Positions 15,781 through 23,720 are shown, numbered from the stretch's first letter. The stretch is DNA of 64,000 nucleotides from Thermoplasmata archaeon (GCA_022750195.1 JAKIWE010000001.1:618672-682671); one strand, 5' to 3'. The notes: generated by a model from the letters alone, not told the origin. A program made the numbers and translations.

Positions 15781-15803
15781 AATCGCCCGACCGACGGTCG
15801 TCC

Positions 15804-15812
15804 AATTATACC
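15804..15812 (-). promoter_or_regulatory. TATA-like box of the 110-aa hypothetical gene
   Basis: GGTATAATT (minus strand) is centred 28 nt before the ATG at 15780. Confidence 0.55.
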
Positions 15813-15972
15813 GTGCCTAACCGGCCGGTTACCCGGGCACGCCGGAGTCACTACCGTTGACGCACCCGCGGTTCGACCGAGCGGGTGGTGGTTCCCAGCG
15901 ACCGGCGGTCGAGCGCCGGTCCTCGGACCCACGCGTACCAGTGCGCATCCATACGGGCCGCTTCGCGCATCC
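15813..15972. other. intergenic stretch with one stem-loop
   Basis: No ORF convinces me here. CACCCGC (15863-15869) and GCGGGTG (15881-15887) form a perfect 7-bp inverted repeat with an 11-nt loop. No T tract follows. The stretch separates the promoter of the minus-strand hypothetical gene from the plus-strand promoter at 15973. Confidence 0.35.
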
Positions 15973-15980
15973 TTAATATA
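15973..15980 (+). promoter_or_regulatory. TATA-like box upstream of the 28-aa ORF and E1 gene
   Basis: TTAATATA on the plus strand, 57 nt before the ATG of the short ORF at 16034, predicts transcription from about 16003 and a leader of about 30 nt. It is the only plus-strand A/T-rich core element before the E1 gene at 16231. Confidence 0.5.
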
Positions 15981-16033
15981 GAGGGCCCAGGCATGTAAAT
16001 TCGCCCTCCCCGGGACGGGGGGCAAGAACAACC

Positions 16034-16120
16034 ATGAGAACGAACCAAGCGATTCGGATCCGGGTGCAGCCGTTGACGCGTGCCAAGACCTCGCCGCTGG
16101 CGACGCCGTACAGGAAGTAG
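16034..16120 (+). CDS. 28-residue basic peptide ORF, candidate RiPP precursor
   Basis: The ORF begins MRTNQAIRIRVQPLTRAK and ends LATPYRK, followed by TAG. Seven Arg/Lys and no acidic residues make it strongly cationic. Its own TATA-like box lies upstream, and a 9-bp GC hairpin with a T-rich tract follows 29 nt after the stop, before the E1 gene. This order matches the microcin C operon, where the 7-residue precursor (MRTGNAN) starts with the same three residues and an attenuating hairpin separates it from mccB. The match of three residues alone is weak, and the peptide lacks the terminal Asn of MccA. No strong ribosome-binding site is seen (GGGGGGC 12 nt upstream). It could be a non-coding leader instead. 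Confidence 0.4.
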   Translation: MRTNQAIRIRVQPLTRAKTSPLATPYRK

Positions 16121-16148
16121 GCGCGCCGATCGAGTTCCCTTCGACAAC

Positions 16149-16209
16149 CCCCGCCGGTCGAGAGGCCGGCGGGGCCCCCTCTCCCTCGTGTTCTTGTTTT
16201 CTTATGTTT
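16149..16209 (+). terminator. GC hairpin with T-rich tract (terminator or attenuator)
   Basis: CCCCGCCGG (16149-16157) pairs perfectly with CCGGCGGGG (16166-16174) across an 8-nt loop. A pyrimidine-rich stretch follows, then TGTTCTTGTTTTCTTATGTTT (split around 16189-16209). Placed between the short ORF and the E1 gene, it would end most transcripts after the short ORF and let some read into the enzyme gene. Confidence 0.6.
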
Positions 16210-16230
16210 CCCAGGCACCACCACCGGTAG

Positions 16231-17412
16231 GTGGATGAGCCGGCGAACGGTCCGGTCGAACTAGTGTCCAACCCGAGCACGAAGCCCGCCCTCCGGCCGT
16301 TCCGCCTTCCCAACGGCCAGATCTTGCTGGCCCGGGATGTCTACGGGCTCGGTGTAACCCTTCACGACGACGCCGGAGGCACCCTCTGGAGCCTCCTCCG
16401 CCTCATGGACGGGTCCCGGGACCTCTCCGCCCTCGTGCGGGGCATGCGGAAGCTTCGCCCGCGGCTGACCGCGGGTGCGGTCCGCCGTGCCGTCGCCGAG
16501 CTTCGCCGGATCGGGGTGGTCGAGGAGCGAGGGGATGCCAGGGCCTCGCGGCTGCCCGCCGCAGAGGCGGACCGGTACTCCCGCAACCTCGACTACTTCT
16601 CTCTCGTTACCCTTGGGACTTCGCGCTCGGCGGTCTCCCTGCAGCGCCAGCTCCGGGACGCCCGTGTGACGATCTTGGGCGTCGGGGCGATCGGCAGTTC
16701 GACCGCCGAGAGCCTGGCTGCGGCCGGCGTGGGCCATCTGCGGCTGTACGACCCCGACCTCGTCGAGACCTCCAACCTGAACCGGCAGCTGCTCTACCGG
16801 TCGGCCGATGTGGGACAGCCCAAGGTCGACGTCGCGGCGGAGCACCTTCGTGCCCTCAACCCGCACCTTCGCGTGACGGCCGAGCGTCGGCAGGTCGAGG
16901 CGCCCGGGGACCTTCCTCCGCTCCTCCAAGATTGCGACCTGTTCGTCCTGGGCGCGGACCGCCCGCACGAGATCCTCCTGTGGACGAACGACGCGGCCGT
17001 GGCGAGCCGGACCCCTTGGCTGGAGAACAGCTACTCCGGGCCCCGGTGCGCGATCGCCCTGTTCGTCCCAGGTCGCACGCCGTGCCTGCGGTGTCTGCAG
17101 CACCAGCTCGCCTCCCGGCAACGGGCACAGGGGACCTTGGACGGGGCGAACCTCTTTCCGGAGGCCACGGACAACGCGGTCATCGCCCCCACCGCGGGGA
17201 TCGCCGGCCACTACGGCGCGCTGCGGGCCCTGTATTTCCTTACCGGCCTCCGCCGGGAGGAGGAGGGGTGGATGCTGCACCTGAACCTCTGGCGGCTGGA
17301 CGACCTGAGGGTCGTGCGGACGCGATATTGGAAGGGCTGTCCGGCCTGCGGTTCGGGGTCGCACGGCTCCTCGTCGACGGCTCGGCGGCGGAGAGCTAGC
17401 TCCGCTTCGTGA
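16231..17412 (+). CDS. E1/ThiF-family adenylyltransferase with N-terminal winged-helix (RRE/PqqD-like) segment
   Basis: A 393-residue protein. Residues ~20-100 (GTLWSLLRLMDGSRDLSALV, then LTAGAVRRAVAELRRIGVVEE) look like the winged-helix peptide clamp found in front of E1-like RiPP enzymes. Residues ~140-360 are an E1/MoeB/ThiF adenylation domain: the nucleotide loop ILGVGAIGSSTAES (150-155), the acidic pair Asp174/Asp176 in LYDPDLVE, SNLNRQ (181-186) and Lys198. Cys285/Cys288 (CLRC) and Cys370/Cys373 (CPAC) form a zinc site. The archaeal tRNA/SAMP activator UbaA lacks such an N-terminal clamp. A start of GTG 16231 is likely; GTG 16264 is possible. Reaction expected: adenylation of a peptide or protein carboxylate or side chain. 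The MFS gene follows after 42 nt. Confidence 0.78.
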   Translation: MDEPANGPVELVSNPSTKPALRPFRLPNGQILLARDVYGLGVTLHDDAGGTLWSLLRLMDGSRDLSALVRGMRKLRPRLTAGAVRRAVAELRRIGVVEERGDARASRLPAAEADRYSRNLDYFSLVTLGTSRSAVSLQRQLRDARVTILGVGAIGSSTAESLAAAGVGHLRLYDPDLVETSNLNRQLLYRSADVGQPKVDVAAEHLRALNPHLRVTAERRQVEAPGDLPPLLQDCDLFVLGADRPHEILLWTNDAAVASRTPWLENSYSGPRCAIALFVPGRTPCLRCLQHQLASRQRAQGTLDGANLFPEATDNAVIAPTAGIAGHYGALRALYFLTGLRREEEGWMLHLNLWRLDDLRVVRTRYWKGCPACGSGSHGSSSTARRRRASSAS

Positions 17413-17454
17413 GCGGCGATGGGTCCAAGTTGAGGGACCTACCGTAGCTCGACC

Positions 17455-18768
17455 GTGCTCCCAGCCGACTTGGACGCGGCGCGCGCGGGAGGAGCGGCTC
17501 CTCTCTCCAGCCCGTCGTTCCGGTACTACCTGGGGGGCAACACCGCCAACTGGGCGGGGCTCGGGATCGCCGACGTGCTGCTCCTCTGGCTCGTCTTCTC
17601 GGAAACCGGGTCCACCCTCGCCGTGGCGGCGGTCGGGCTCGCCCAGGCCGCGCCTCCGATCGCGATCGGGTTCTTCGCCGGGGTCCTGGCCGACCGGTAC
17701 AGTCGCCGGCGGCTGCTGCTGCTCACGTCGATCGTCCAGGCGACGATCATGGCGGTGATCCCGCTCACCCTTGGGATCTTTGGCTTCCGCCTGTGGCTCG
17801 TGCTCGTCCTCGCGGTGGCCTTCGAGTCCGCCACCGTTGTCTACCGCCCCCCGGTCTCCGCGATCCTCCCGAGTCTCGTCGGTTCGACCGCGCTCGACAG
17901 CGCCAACGCGGTCTCGGAGGCGTTCACCTCGGTCGCCGCGACGGTCGGCTCCGCCGTCGCGGCGGTCCTGATCGTCGCCATCGGGACGACCGGCAGCTTT
18001 CTGTTCGACTTCGCGGTGTTCGGGCTGGGCGCGATCTTCCTCGCTTCCGTGGCGAGACCAACGGGAGCTCCCGTCGGGGGAGCTCTCGTCCCTCCTCGGC
18101 TCCGGCTCCGCGAGGAGTTCCGAGAGGTCTGGCAGTTCGTGCAGGAGCACCGTTGGCTCTGGCAGTTGGCGCTCGTCTCCGTGGCGGCGACCTTCTTCCT
18201 GACGATGTTCTCGCCGTACCTGGTCGTCTATACGGCGAAAGTCCTCGGTCTCGCGCCCAGCGTCTTCGGTTATCTCATCGGGAGCTACAGCGCCGGGTAC
18301 TTCGTCGGCTCCTTGCTCGCCGCCCGTCTCAAGGTCAGCCGGGTGTACGGGACGTTCTTGATCCTCGCCCTGTTGGGGAGCGGCGGCCTCCTGGGGGGAC
18401 TCGTCCTGCTTCCCTTCCTACCCACCGCGGTCGTGGCGCTCTGGGCCATCGGGATGCTGATGGGACTGGTGACCACCGGGTTCATCACGCTGGTCCAGCG
18501 GACGGTCCCCAGCGAGCTCCTAGGTCGGTTCCTCGGCCTCGACGAGACACTGACCTGGACGGTCGCTCCGTTCGGGGTCGTCGCCGGCGGGGTGATCGCC
18601 CAGAGCTGGGGGGTACGCGTCGGCTTCGCGATCGCGGCGGTGGGCCTCGCCGTGGTCGGGCTGATCGCCCTGAGCTCCCGCAGCATCCGTTCGGTCCGTC
18701 AGGCCGCCGCGCCTCGGCCCGAGGCGGTTCCTCCGCGGACGGAACCAGCTTCCCGCCCCGATCAGTGA
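17455..18768 (+). CDS. MFS exporter (MFS_3/EntS-like)
   Basis: A 437-residue major facilitator with 12 hydrophobic helices. The loop between helices 2 and 3 reads FFAGVLADRYSRRRLLLLTS, the classic G.xxDR.GRR motif. The N-terminus SFRYYLGGNTANWAGLGIADVLLLWLVF is of the enterobactin-exporter (EntS/MFS_3) type. Export of a small peptide or siderophore-like product is the usual role of this branch. It follows the E1 gene by 42 nt in the same direction, the same pairing as mccB-mccC, so it may export the product made by the E1 enzyme. The stop overlaps the convergent STAND ATPase gene by 7 nt. A second MFS_3 protein is encoded at 46,873. Confidence 0.82.
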   Translation: MLPADLDAARAGGAAPLSSPSFRYYLGGNTANWAGLGIADVLLLWLVFSETGSTLAVAAVGLAQAAPPIAIGFFAGVLADRYSRRRLLLLTSIVQATIMAVIPLTLGIFGFRLWLVLVLAVAFESATVVYRPPVSAILPSLVGSTALDSANAVSEAFTSVAATVGSAVAAVLIVAIGTTGSFLFDFAVFGLGAIFLASVARPTGAPVGGALVPPRLRLREEFREVWQFVQEHRWLWQLALVSVAATFFLTMFSPYLVVYTAKVLGLAPSVFGYLIGSYSAGYFVGSLLAARLKVSRVYGTFLILALLGSGGLLGGLVLLPFLPTAVVALWAIGMLMGLVTTGFITLVQRTVPSELLGRFLGLDETLTWTVAPFGVVAGGVIAQSWGVRVGFAIAAVGLAVVGLIALSSRSIRSVRQAAAPRPEAVPPRTEPASRPDQ

Positions 18769-21143
18769 ACGTCGATCGCAGGGGCGCCCAGTCGCTTACC
18801 CAATCGCCGGGCTTCGTCGACGAGGTCGGGGCGTAGACTCGCCAAGCCGTTCTCCACCATCGCGAGGAGTCGCCGCCGAGCTCCGGCTTTGTCGTTCCGT
18901 GCCACTTCGACCTCCGCCGACCGCAGGTCGGCCTCCATTTCGTCGGCGGCGAGGTGGCGGCTGACGAAGATCCGCCGAGCGGCCTCGAAGCCATGGGCTG
19001 CGACGTCGAGCTCGCCCTGCTTCAGAGCGAGCCGCCCCCGCGTCAGCTCGACCCGAGCGGTCCCTAGGTCGTCATCAACATGCTCGAACGCCGTGCGCGC
19101 CCGCTCGACCTCGGCCCGCGCTTCCTTCGGGTGGTCGAGCCCGAACTCGAGGTCCGCCAGATTGAGGTGCGCCCAACCCGCCCGGCGCTCGTCCCGGGAG
19201 CCTTCCGAGAGCCGGATCGACCGGTGCAGCGCCTCGCGCGCCTCCTCGCTCCGACCCTGGCTCGCCAGGTAGGCGCCTAGGCAGAGCGAGCCAAAGGCCG
19301 CCTCCGCCATATCGCCGAGGTCGACCAAACGGTCGATCGCCGAGGCGAACAGCTCCGGGACCTCCCAGGCCCGCTCCGGGATCATCGACAGAGCGGTCGC
19401 CAGGCGGATCTGCTCCGAGGCGAGGTCCCGGGCCTCCCCGGCCTCCTGGGCGACCTCGACCGCGGCCTCGTGCGCCTCGACGGCCCCGCCGTAGTTGCCG
19501 CGGTAGAACTGGATCTCCCCCTTGAGCCGTAGCGCGGTCCGACGGACGTCGCCCGGCTCGAGGCCCCGGAGATTCGCCGGCATCCCCTGAAGGGACTCCT
19601 CGGCCTCGTCCCACCGACCCTGGTCAGCCATGACTCGGGCGCGGTAGACCCAAAGCAGCGCCCGGTCGACGGGGCTCGCCGACCCCCAGAGCCGGTCGGA
19701 GGCCCGGATCGCCGCGAGCGCCTCGTCCGCGGCCTCGACCTCCCCGAGGTGGACCTGTTGCACCACCGCCTCGAGCTGGAGACGGAACTCGAGATGAGGG
19801 TCGGGCTGGGTGGTGCGGTTCAGCGCCTCGAGGGCCAGCCGCAGGTAGAGCAGAGCGAGTCCCGGCTGATAGGTCTCGGCGGCGTAGGCCGCCGCGCGTT
19901 GGTTGTACTCGACCGCCTCGGCGTCCATGCCCCCGAGGTAGGTGTGACGGGCGAGGGCGTACACCGTCGCCATGTCGGAGCCACCGTCGCGAATCAGTGC
20001 TTCGGCGAACCGCTGGTGATCCTGTCGAATGCGTTCCGGGCCGATCCGGGCATAGAAACGATCACGGGTCTCCTCACGGTCGAAGGCGAAGTGCTGCTCA
20101 CCGAGCGGCCGAAGGATGCCGAGCTCCTCGAACCGTACCAGGTGTCGAACCGTCCGTTTCTCGTCGAGCCCTGCGGCGCTGGCCAACTCTTTGACCGAGA
20201 ACTTCGGTCCCGCCACCAGGGCCAATTCGAGGACCCGGACCGCCTCGGGCTCGAACCCTCCCAGGTCCACGTTCGCCGCTCCAGAGCCGGAGGCCCGGAG
20301 AGCGGCCGGGGATCCTTCCGCCGTGGTAGGGAACAGACGTTGGATGACCCGCGCGGGATTGCCCTCCGCCTCCTCGTGGAGCCGCCGGATCTCGGCTTCG
20401 TGGAACAGGCCCTGGGGCAGCACCCACCGTACGAAGTCGCCGACCTCCGATTCGGTCAGGGGACGAAGCACCACGTGGTCGACCTCCGGACGCCGGCGCA
20501 GCGTCGCCAGCGACTCGGGCGTCCGATTTGAGCCTCGCGTCTCCTCCGCCGTCGAGGCCAGGACCCACACGGGGAGCTTCGCGATGTGGGGCAGCAAGTA
20601 CACGAGGAACGACTGGGAGGCCTCGTCGGCGGCATCCAAGTCGTGGAGGAGGAGGAGGACCGGGGTCCGTTGGGCGGCAGCGAGGAGCGGTTCGGCCAGG
20701 GAGCGCAACATCGCGAGCCGGTCGGAGGCTAGGTCGGACCGGGCGTCGTCGGCCATCGACCCGAGAGGGTCCATCCGGACGTTCCGGGGCTTCCCCTTCT
20801 CGAGGGCAGGCTGGAAGGCGAGGGGCGCGGACGAGCCTTGCGCGCCTCCCTCCGTGGCGGCGGTTCTCGGGACCTTGGCCAAGAGCTTGAGCGCGTCGCC
20901 GATCATCCGAAACGGCGGGGGGTCTTCGATCCACGATGCCTTGGCGGCCGCGACGAGAAACCCCCATCCCTTCGCCTCGTCAGCGACGAGCTCGAGGAAC
21001 GTCGACTTCCCGATCCCGTGCGAACCCTCCAGCAGGGTCAGCCCGCCTTCCCCGGTTAACGCTCGGCGCCCTCGGGCGACGATCGTCGACCAGGCCTCAG
21101 GTCGACCGATCCGGGGGCGGACCCGACCCCCCGGAGAGTACAC
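18762..21143 (-). CDS. STAND-like ATPase with C-terminal TPR repeats
   Basis: A 793-residue protein. An N-terminal AAA16-type ATPase has Walker A EGSHGIGKSTF (40-48), Walker B VLLLLHDLDAAD (162-172), then WVLASTAEETRG (sensor region). A winged-helix-like segment follows (FSVKELASAAGLDEKRTVRHLVRFEELGIL). Residues ~400-780 are tandem helical hairpins of TPR type (ALLYLRLALEAL, GEIQFYRGNYGGAVEAHEAAV, AYLASQGRSEEAREALHRSI). The layout is that of MalT/AfsR/NB-ARC-like signal ATPases, but no LuxR-type DNA-binding domain is visible at either end. A GTG start with a TAATAATT-like box 29 nt upstream suggests a leaderless mRNA. It converges with the MFS gene. Confidence 0.75.
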   Translation of the reverse strand: MYSPGGRVRPRIGRPEAWSTIVARGRRALTGEGGLTLLEGSHGIGKSTFLELVADEAKGWGFLVAAAKASWIEDPPPFRMIGDALKLLAKVPRTAATEGGAQGSSAPLAFQPALEKGKPRNVRMDPLGSMADDARSDLASDRLAMLRSLAEPLLAAAQRTPVLLLLHDLDAADEASQSFLVYLLPHIAKLPVWVLASTAEETRGSNRTPESLATLRRRPEVDHVVLRPLTESEVGDFVRWVLPQGLFHEAEIRRLHEEAEGNPARVIQRLFPTTAEGSPAALRASGSGAANVDLGGFEPEAVRVLELALVAGPKFSVKELASAAGLDEKRTVRHLVRFEELGILRPLGEQHFAFDREETRDRFYARIGPERIRQDHQRFAEALIRDGGSDMATVYALARHTYLGGMDAEAVEYNQRAAAYAAETYQPGLALLYLRLALEALNRTTQPDPHLEFRLQLEAVVQQVHLGEVEAADEALAAIRASDRLWGSASPVDRALLWVYRARVMADQGRWDEAEESLQGMPANLRGLEPGDVRRTALRLKGEIQFYRGNYGGAVEAHEAAVEVAQEAGEARDLASEQIRLATALSMIPERAWEVPELFASAIDRLVDLGDMAEAAFGSLCLGAYLASQGRSEEAREALHRSIRLSEGSRDERRAGWAHLNLADLEFGLDHPKEARAEVERARTAFEHVDDDLGTARVELTRGRLALKQGELDVAAHGFEAARRIFVSRHLAADEMEADLRSAEVEVARNDKAGARRRLLAMVENGLASLRPDLVDEARRLGKRLGAPAIDVH

Positions 21144-21168
21144 GGTCCCCAGTACGGCCGCCAGGTGC

Positions 21169-21176
21169 TAATAATT
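21169..21176 (-). promoter_or_regulatory. TATA-like box of the STAND ATPase gene
   Basis: AATTATTA (minus strand) is centred about 29 nt before the GTG at 21143. Confidence 0.5.
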
Positions 21177-21280
21177 GTCTCCGCGACCGGTGGCGCCGAG
21201 TTCGACCCGTGCACCCCCCCTCGGACGGTGGCGACACCGTCCGTCCAGAGGAAGAAAGCGTCCCCGTTCGCGGATGTGGA

Positions 21281-21973
21281 TCAGGGGGCGGCTGCTAGAA
21301 TCGTCCGAAGTTCGTCCACCGAGCCGAAGGGGGTCGGCGCCCGGCCGGCCGACCCTAACGGGAGCTCGCCCGCCTCGACCTGGAGGGTCGACTCCTTCCA
21401 ACCGGCTTCACGGCCTGGCTGCACCTGGAACACGAAATCGTAGGCGAGCCGGTCGCGTCGGTCCAGCTCGGGTAACGTGGCGACGAGCTTGATGGACTGG
21501 CTCTTGATCGCTTGGACGTAGAGCCGAGTCGACTCCACGTCCTCCGGGTACAGCGGCGCGATCCGGTCGGAGTTGGTGACCAGCAGCGTCGCCGGCGTAC
21601 GGTCTAAGGCTTCGGAGGTAACGAGCCGCTGAACCGCTTCCGGAAGGCGGAGGAAATCGACCAAGGACATCACGACCTCCCGCGGTTCGTCCTGCCGGAT
21701 GAGGCTCCACGTGGCCACGTTGGAAACTGCGATCTCGGGGGCGAGTTCGTCGGGCGTGCTCGTCACGAGGCGATGCCTCGGCGGAACTAGGGGGGCAAAC
21801 AGTGGAACATAAGGGTCCTCCGGCCGGTTCGGGTTCCGGATATCGAGCCACGTGACGGTCCGCTCGCTGTGGGAGGCAAGAGCGAACGCCGCCGCGGCGA
21901 GGGCCGTTCGGTCCGGGCCACAGAACATCACCGAGTCGACGGAGGTCCGGACGCGCCGGTCGAACGCCGCCAC
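21281..21973 (-). CDS. P-loop-less RecA/KaiC-like protein (230 aa)
   Basis: No exact family is recognised. The layout SVMFCGPDRTALAAAAFALASHSERTVTWLDIRN looks like the first strand, loop and helix of a RecA domain, but the loop GPDRTALA has no GK[TS]. A hydrophobic strand ATLLVTNSDRIAPLY sits where Walker B would be. The closing segment DRLAYDFVFQVQ, then WKESTLQVEAGELP, matches the end of KaiC-like domains. It probably does not hydrolyse ATP and may act as a partner of other RecA-like proteins. The GTG start at 21973 has GGAG close upstream. It lies 53 nt after the ComA fusion gene. Confidence 0.5.
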   Translation of the reverse strand: MAAFDRRVRTSVDSVMFCGPDRTALAAAAFALASHSERTVTWLDIRNPNRPEDPYVPLFAPLVPPRHRLVTSTPDELAPEIAVSNVATWSLIRQDEPREVVMSLVDFLRLPEAVQRLVTSEALDRTPATLLVTNSDRIAPLYPEDVESTRLYVQAIKSQSIKLVATLPELDRRDRLAYDFVFQVQPGREAGWKESTLQVEAGELPLGSAGRAPTPFGSVDELRTILAAAP

Positions 21974-22026
21974 GTGCTCCGCTGGACAGACGCGGCCCCT
22001 GCTACATCAAGCATGGGGGCGGTCGG

Positions 22027-23043
22027 CTATGTCAGTCGATACTCCCGGCGTCGGGAGTCCACGAGGGAGACGCCCTCGCGAACCAAGCCCTGACGCCGGA
22101 GCGATTCCAGGGCGCTCTGCACGGTTCTTCGAGGAAGTCGCGACATGCGGACGAGCTCGGTCTGGTCGAGCCCCCGGTACTTTTCGAGCAGGAAGTAGAG
22201 GAACTTGGTCGCGGGAGGGCCCTTCACGGTTCGGGAGGTCCTGAGGCTCCCGAAGGTGTCGCCTCGCAGCCCGAGACGTTCGGTGGCGAGCGGAGCGATC
22301 GAGTTGAGGGCGATGTTACCGAGATTGATCTCCGCCCCGAGCTCGCGCAGGAGGGCGACCTGCTGGTGCTCGAGCGGAGCCTCGAAGATCAGGTCCTCCT
22401 GGGGGTGCTCGGCGACGATCGCGCGGGTCCAGTCCCACTTGACCTGACCGTCGCCGTCGTAGATCCCGACACCGCGACCGGACTCTCGGCTCTCGATGAC
22501 CACCTTGCGCGGCTTGAGCTGCCGGGCCCGACCGATGCGGTCGAGCGTTTCGCGCAAGGAGAGCTGGTTCTGTGGGTTTTTCTTGCCGACCTCGATGAAG
22601 TCGTCCAACGACCGGCGATGGACCTCTTCGTGCAGGCGGGCGATCTGAGCCTCCGACAGTTCGATGATGCCGTCGGAGATCTCGATGATGTCGAACCCGA
22701 GCTCGCGGGCCTCGTCGAGGGCCGAACTGACCTTCTCCCGCGTGATCGCGTACTCCAGGAGGGTCCCGCCGGTGGAGACCTCCACCCCGATGTCGTGGTA
22801 GAACCGGATCCTCCGCCGGACATCCTCCCGGGGAAGCAGCAGGGGTAGCCCCCAGCCGATCTTGACCACGTCGATGTACGGGGCGAGCGGCCGCAGCTCT
22901 TCGGGAGAAAGGCCGTGGAGCCGGTCCAGAACGTGCGTAACTCCGTTGGTGCGGGGCCGGGCAGGCTTTGGCACTTCTGACGGGAAAAACGCTCCTGAGG
23001 GTCGTTTCTGCGCAGGGGCTGCCACGAAACCGTCCTGAAACAC
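22027..23043 (-). CDS. comA: phosphosulfolactate synthase (ComA) fused to a C-terminal winged-helix domain
   Basis: Residues ~35-260 match ComA, which adds sulfite to phosphoenolpyruvate to make (R)-phospho-3-sulfolactate in coenzyme M synthesis. Marks are VVKIGWGLPLLL, GVEVSTGGTLLEYAI, LGFDIIEISDGIIELS, FIEVGKKN, KVVIESRESG.GVGIYD, DLIFEAPLEHQQVALLRELGAEINLGNI and LGLRGDTFG. Residues ~265-338 are extra: KFLYFLLEKYRGLDQTELVRMSRLPRRTVQSALESLRRQGLVRE, a MarR/ArsR-type winged helix. ComA is normally about 250 residues without DNA-binding parts, so the fusion may be a regulator or self-regulating enzyme. The GTG start has a TATAAATA-like box 24 nt upstream, so it is leaderless. Confidence 0.85.
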   Translation of the reverse strand: MFQDGFVAAPAQKRPSGAFFPSEVPKPARPRTNGVTHVLDRLHGLSPEELRPLAPYIDVVKIGWGLPLLLPREDVRRRIRFYHDIGVEVSTGGTLLEYAITREKVSSALDEARELGFDIIEISDGIIELSEAQIARLHEEVHRRSLDDFIEVGKKNPQNQLSLRETLDRIGRARQLKPRKVVIESRESGRGVGIYDGDGQVKWDWTRAIVAEHPQEDLIFEAPLEHQQVALLRELGAEINLGNIALNSIAPLATERLGLRGDTFGSLRTSRTVKGPPATKFLYFLLEKYRGLDQTELVRMSRLPRRTVQSALESLRRQGLVREGVSLVDSRRREYRLT

Positions 23044-23063
23044 GAAACCGATGTAATTGCACG

Positions 23064-23071
23064 TATAAATA
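23064..23071 (-). promoter_or_regulatory. TATA box of the ComA fusion gene
   Basis: TATTTATA (minus strand) within CGTATTTATACG lies about 24 nt before the GTG at 23043. Confidence 0.6.
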
Positions 23072-23134
23072 CGTATCCAAAACTTCGGTCAGGCCGATGC
23101 CCTTCACCCCCCCTTTAGGGGCCGATTCGGCGTC

Positions 23135-23605
23135 TCAATCGCGTTGGTAGACGAACCGGTCCACGACCTCGTGCATGAACTCCGCGAGCTCCCCGGCGCG
23201 CTCCGGCCGGGAGGGGCGCCCGATCAGCACGGCATGAGGGTCGCCCGCCCGCAATTGGAGCGAGGTGGTCGGCTGGGCGGCGGCGGCCGAGGGGAGACCG
23301 AACCGCTCCGGGTCGACCTCCACTTTCGCCCATCGGCGCGTCATGATCAGGAAGAGATGCCCCCAGTGTTGGGCCCCCCCGTGGGGTACGCGGCGCAGGA
23401 CCGCGCGTTTCCAGCCCTCGACTCCGTCCAGGTCGACGTTGGCCGACATGTCCCACCAGGGACCCAGGTACACCGCCGAGAATCTCGGGTACTCGAGCAC
23501 CCCGCGGATGGCGAGGTCGAGGTATCCCAAGATCATCCCCGAAGGGACGGGTGCGGTGCCGGCCGCGGCGAAGCTGGGAACCTTCGCGATGCTCGTCTCC
23601 CCCAT
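23135..23605 (-). CDS. hypothetical protein (156 aa)
   Basis: No family recognised. It begins MGETSIAKVPSFAAAG, then PSGMILGYLDLAIRGVLEYPRFSAVYLGPWWDMSANVDLDG, with HWGHLFLIMTRRWAKVEVDPERFG and a closing helix ELAEFMHEVVDRFVYQRD. The mix of Trp-rich beta segments and a final helix suggests a compact cytosolic alpha/beta domain; no membrane helix is evident. An upstream in-frame GTG at 23644 is an alternative start, but the residues added are Arg-rich and look non-coding. It lies between the ComA fusion and the giant surface-protein genes, on the same strand as both. Confidence 0.55.
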   Translation of the reverse strand: MGETSIAKVPSFAAAGTAPVPSGMILGYLDLAIRGVLEYPRFSAVYLGPWWDMSANVDLDGVEGWKRAVLRRVPHGGAQHWGHLFLIMTRRWAKVEVDPERFGLPSAAAAQPTTSLQLRAGDPHAVLIGRPSRPERAGELAEFMHEVVDRFVYQRD

Positions 23606-23720
23606 CCCTGTGCGCGCGTCCCGGGCGCTCCTCGAGGGAATCACCGCTCGCCGGCCGATTAAGGTGCCTCCTCCGCAACCCGTGGCGATCTCCCTGAGGG
23701 GAATGGCGAGGGAGACCGAC

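Noticed and set aside
15693..16313. A 206-codon minus-strand frame across the possible RiPP leader.
   Set aside because: It crosses the promoter of the 110-aa gene and the hairpin, and has no conserved features; the plus-strand elements explain the region better.
16231..17412. The E1 protein as the ordinary archaeal UbaA/MoeB activator of ubiquitin-like sulfur carriers.
   Set aside because: It carries an extra N-terminal winged-helix segment and is paired with an exporter; no small ubiquitin-like protein with a C-terminal GG lies nearby. This remains the main alternative and could be tested by phylogeny of the E1 domain.
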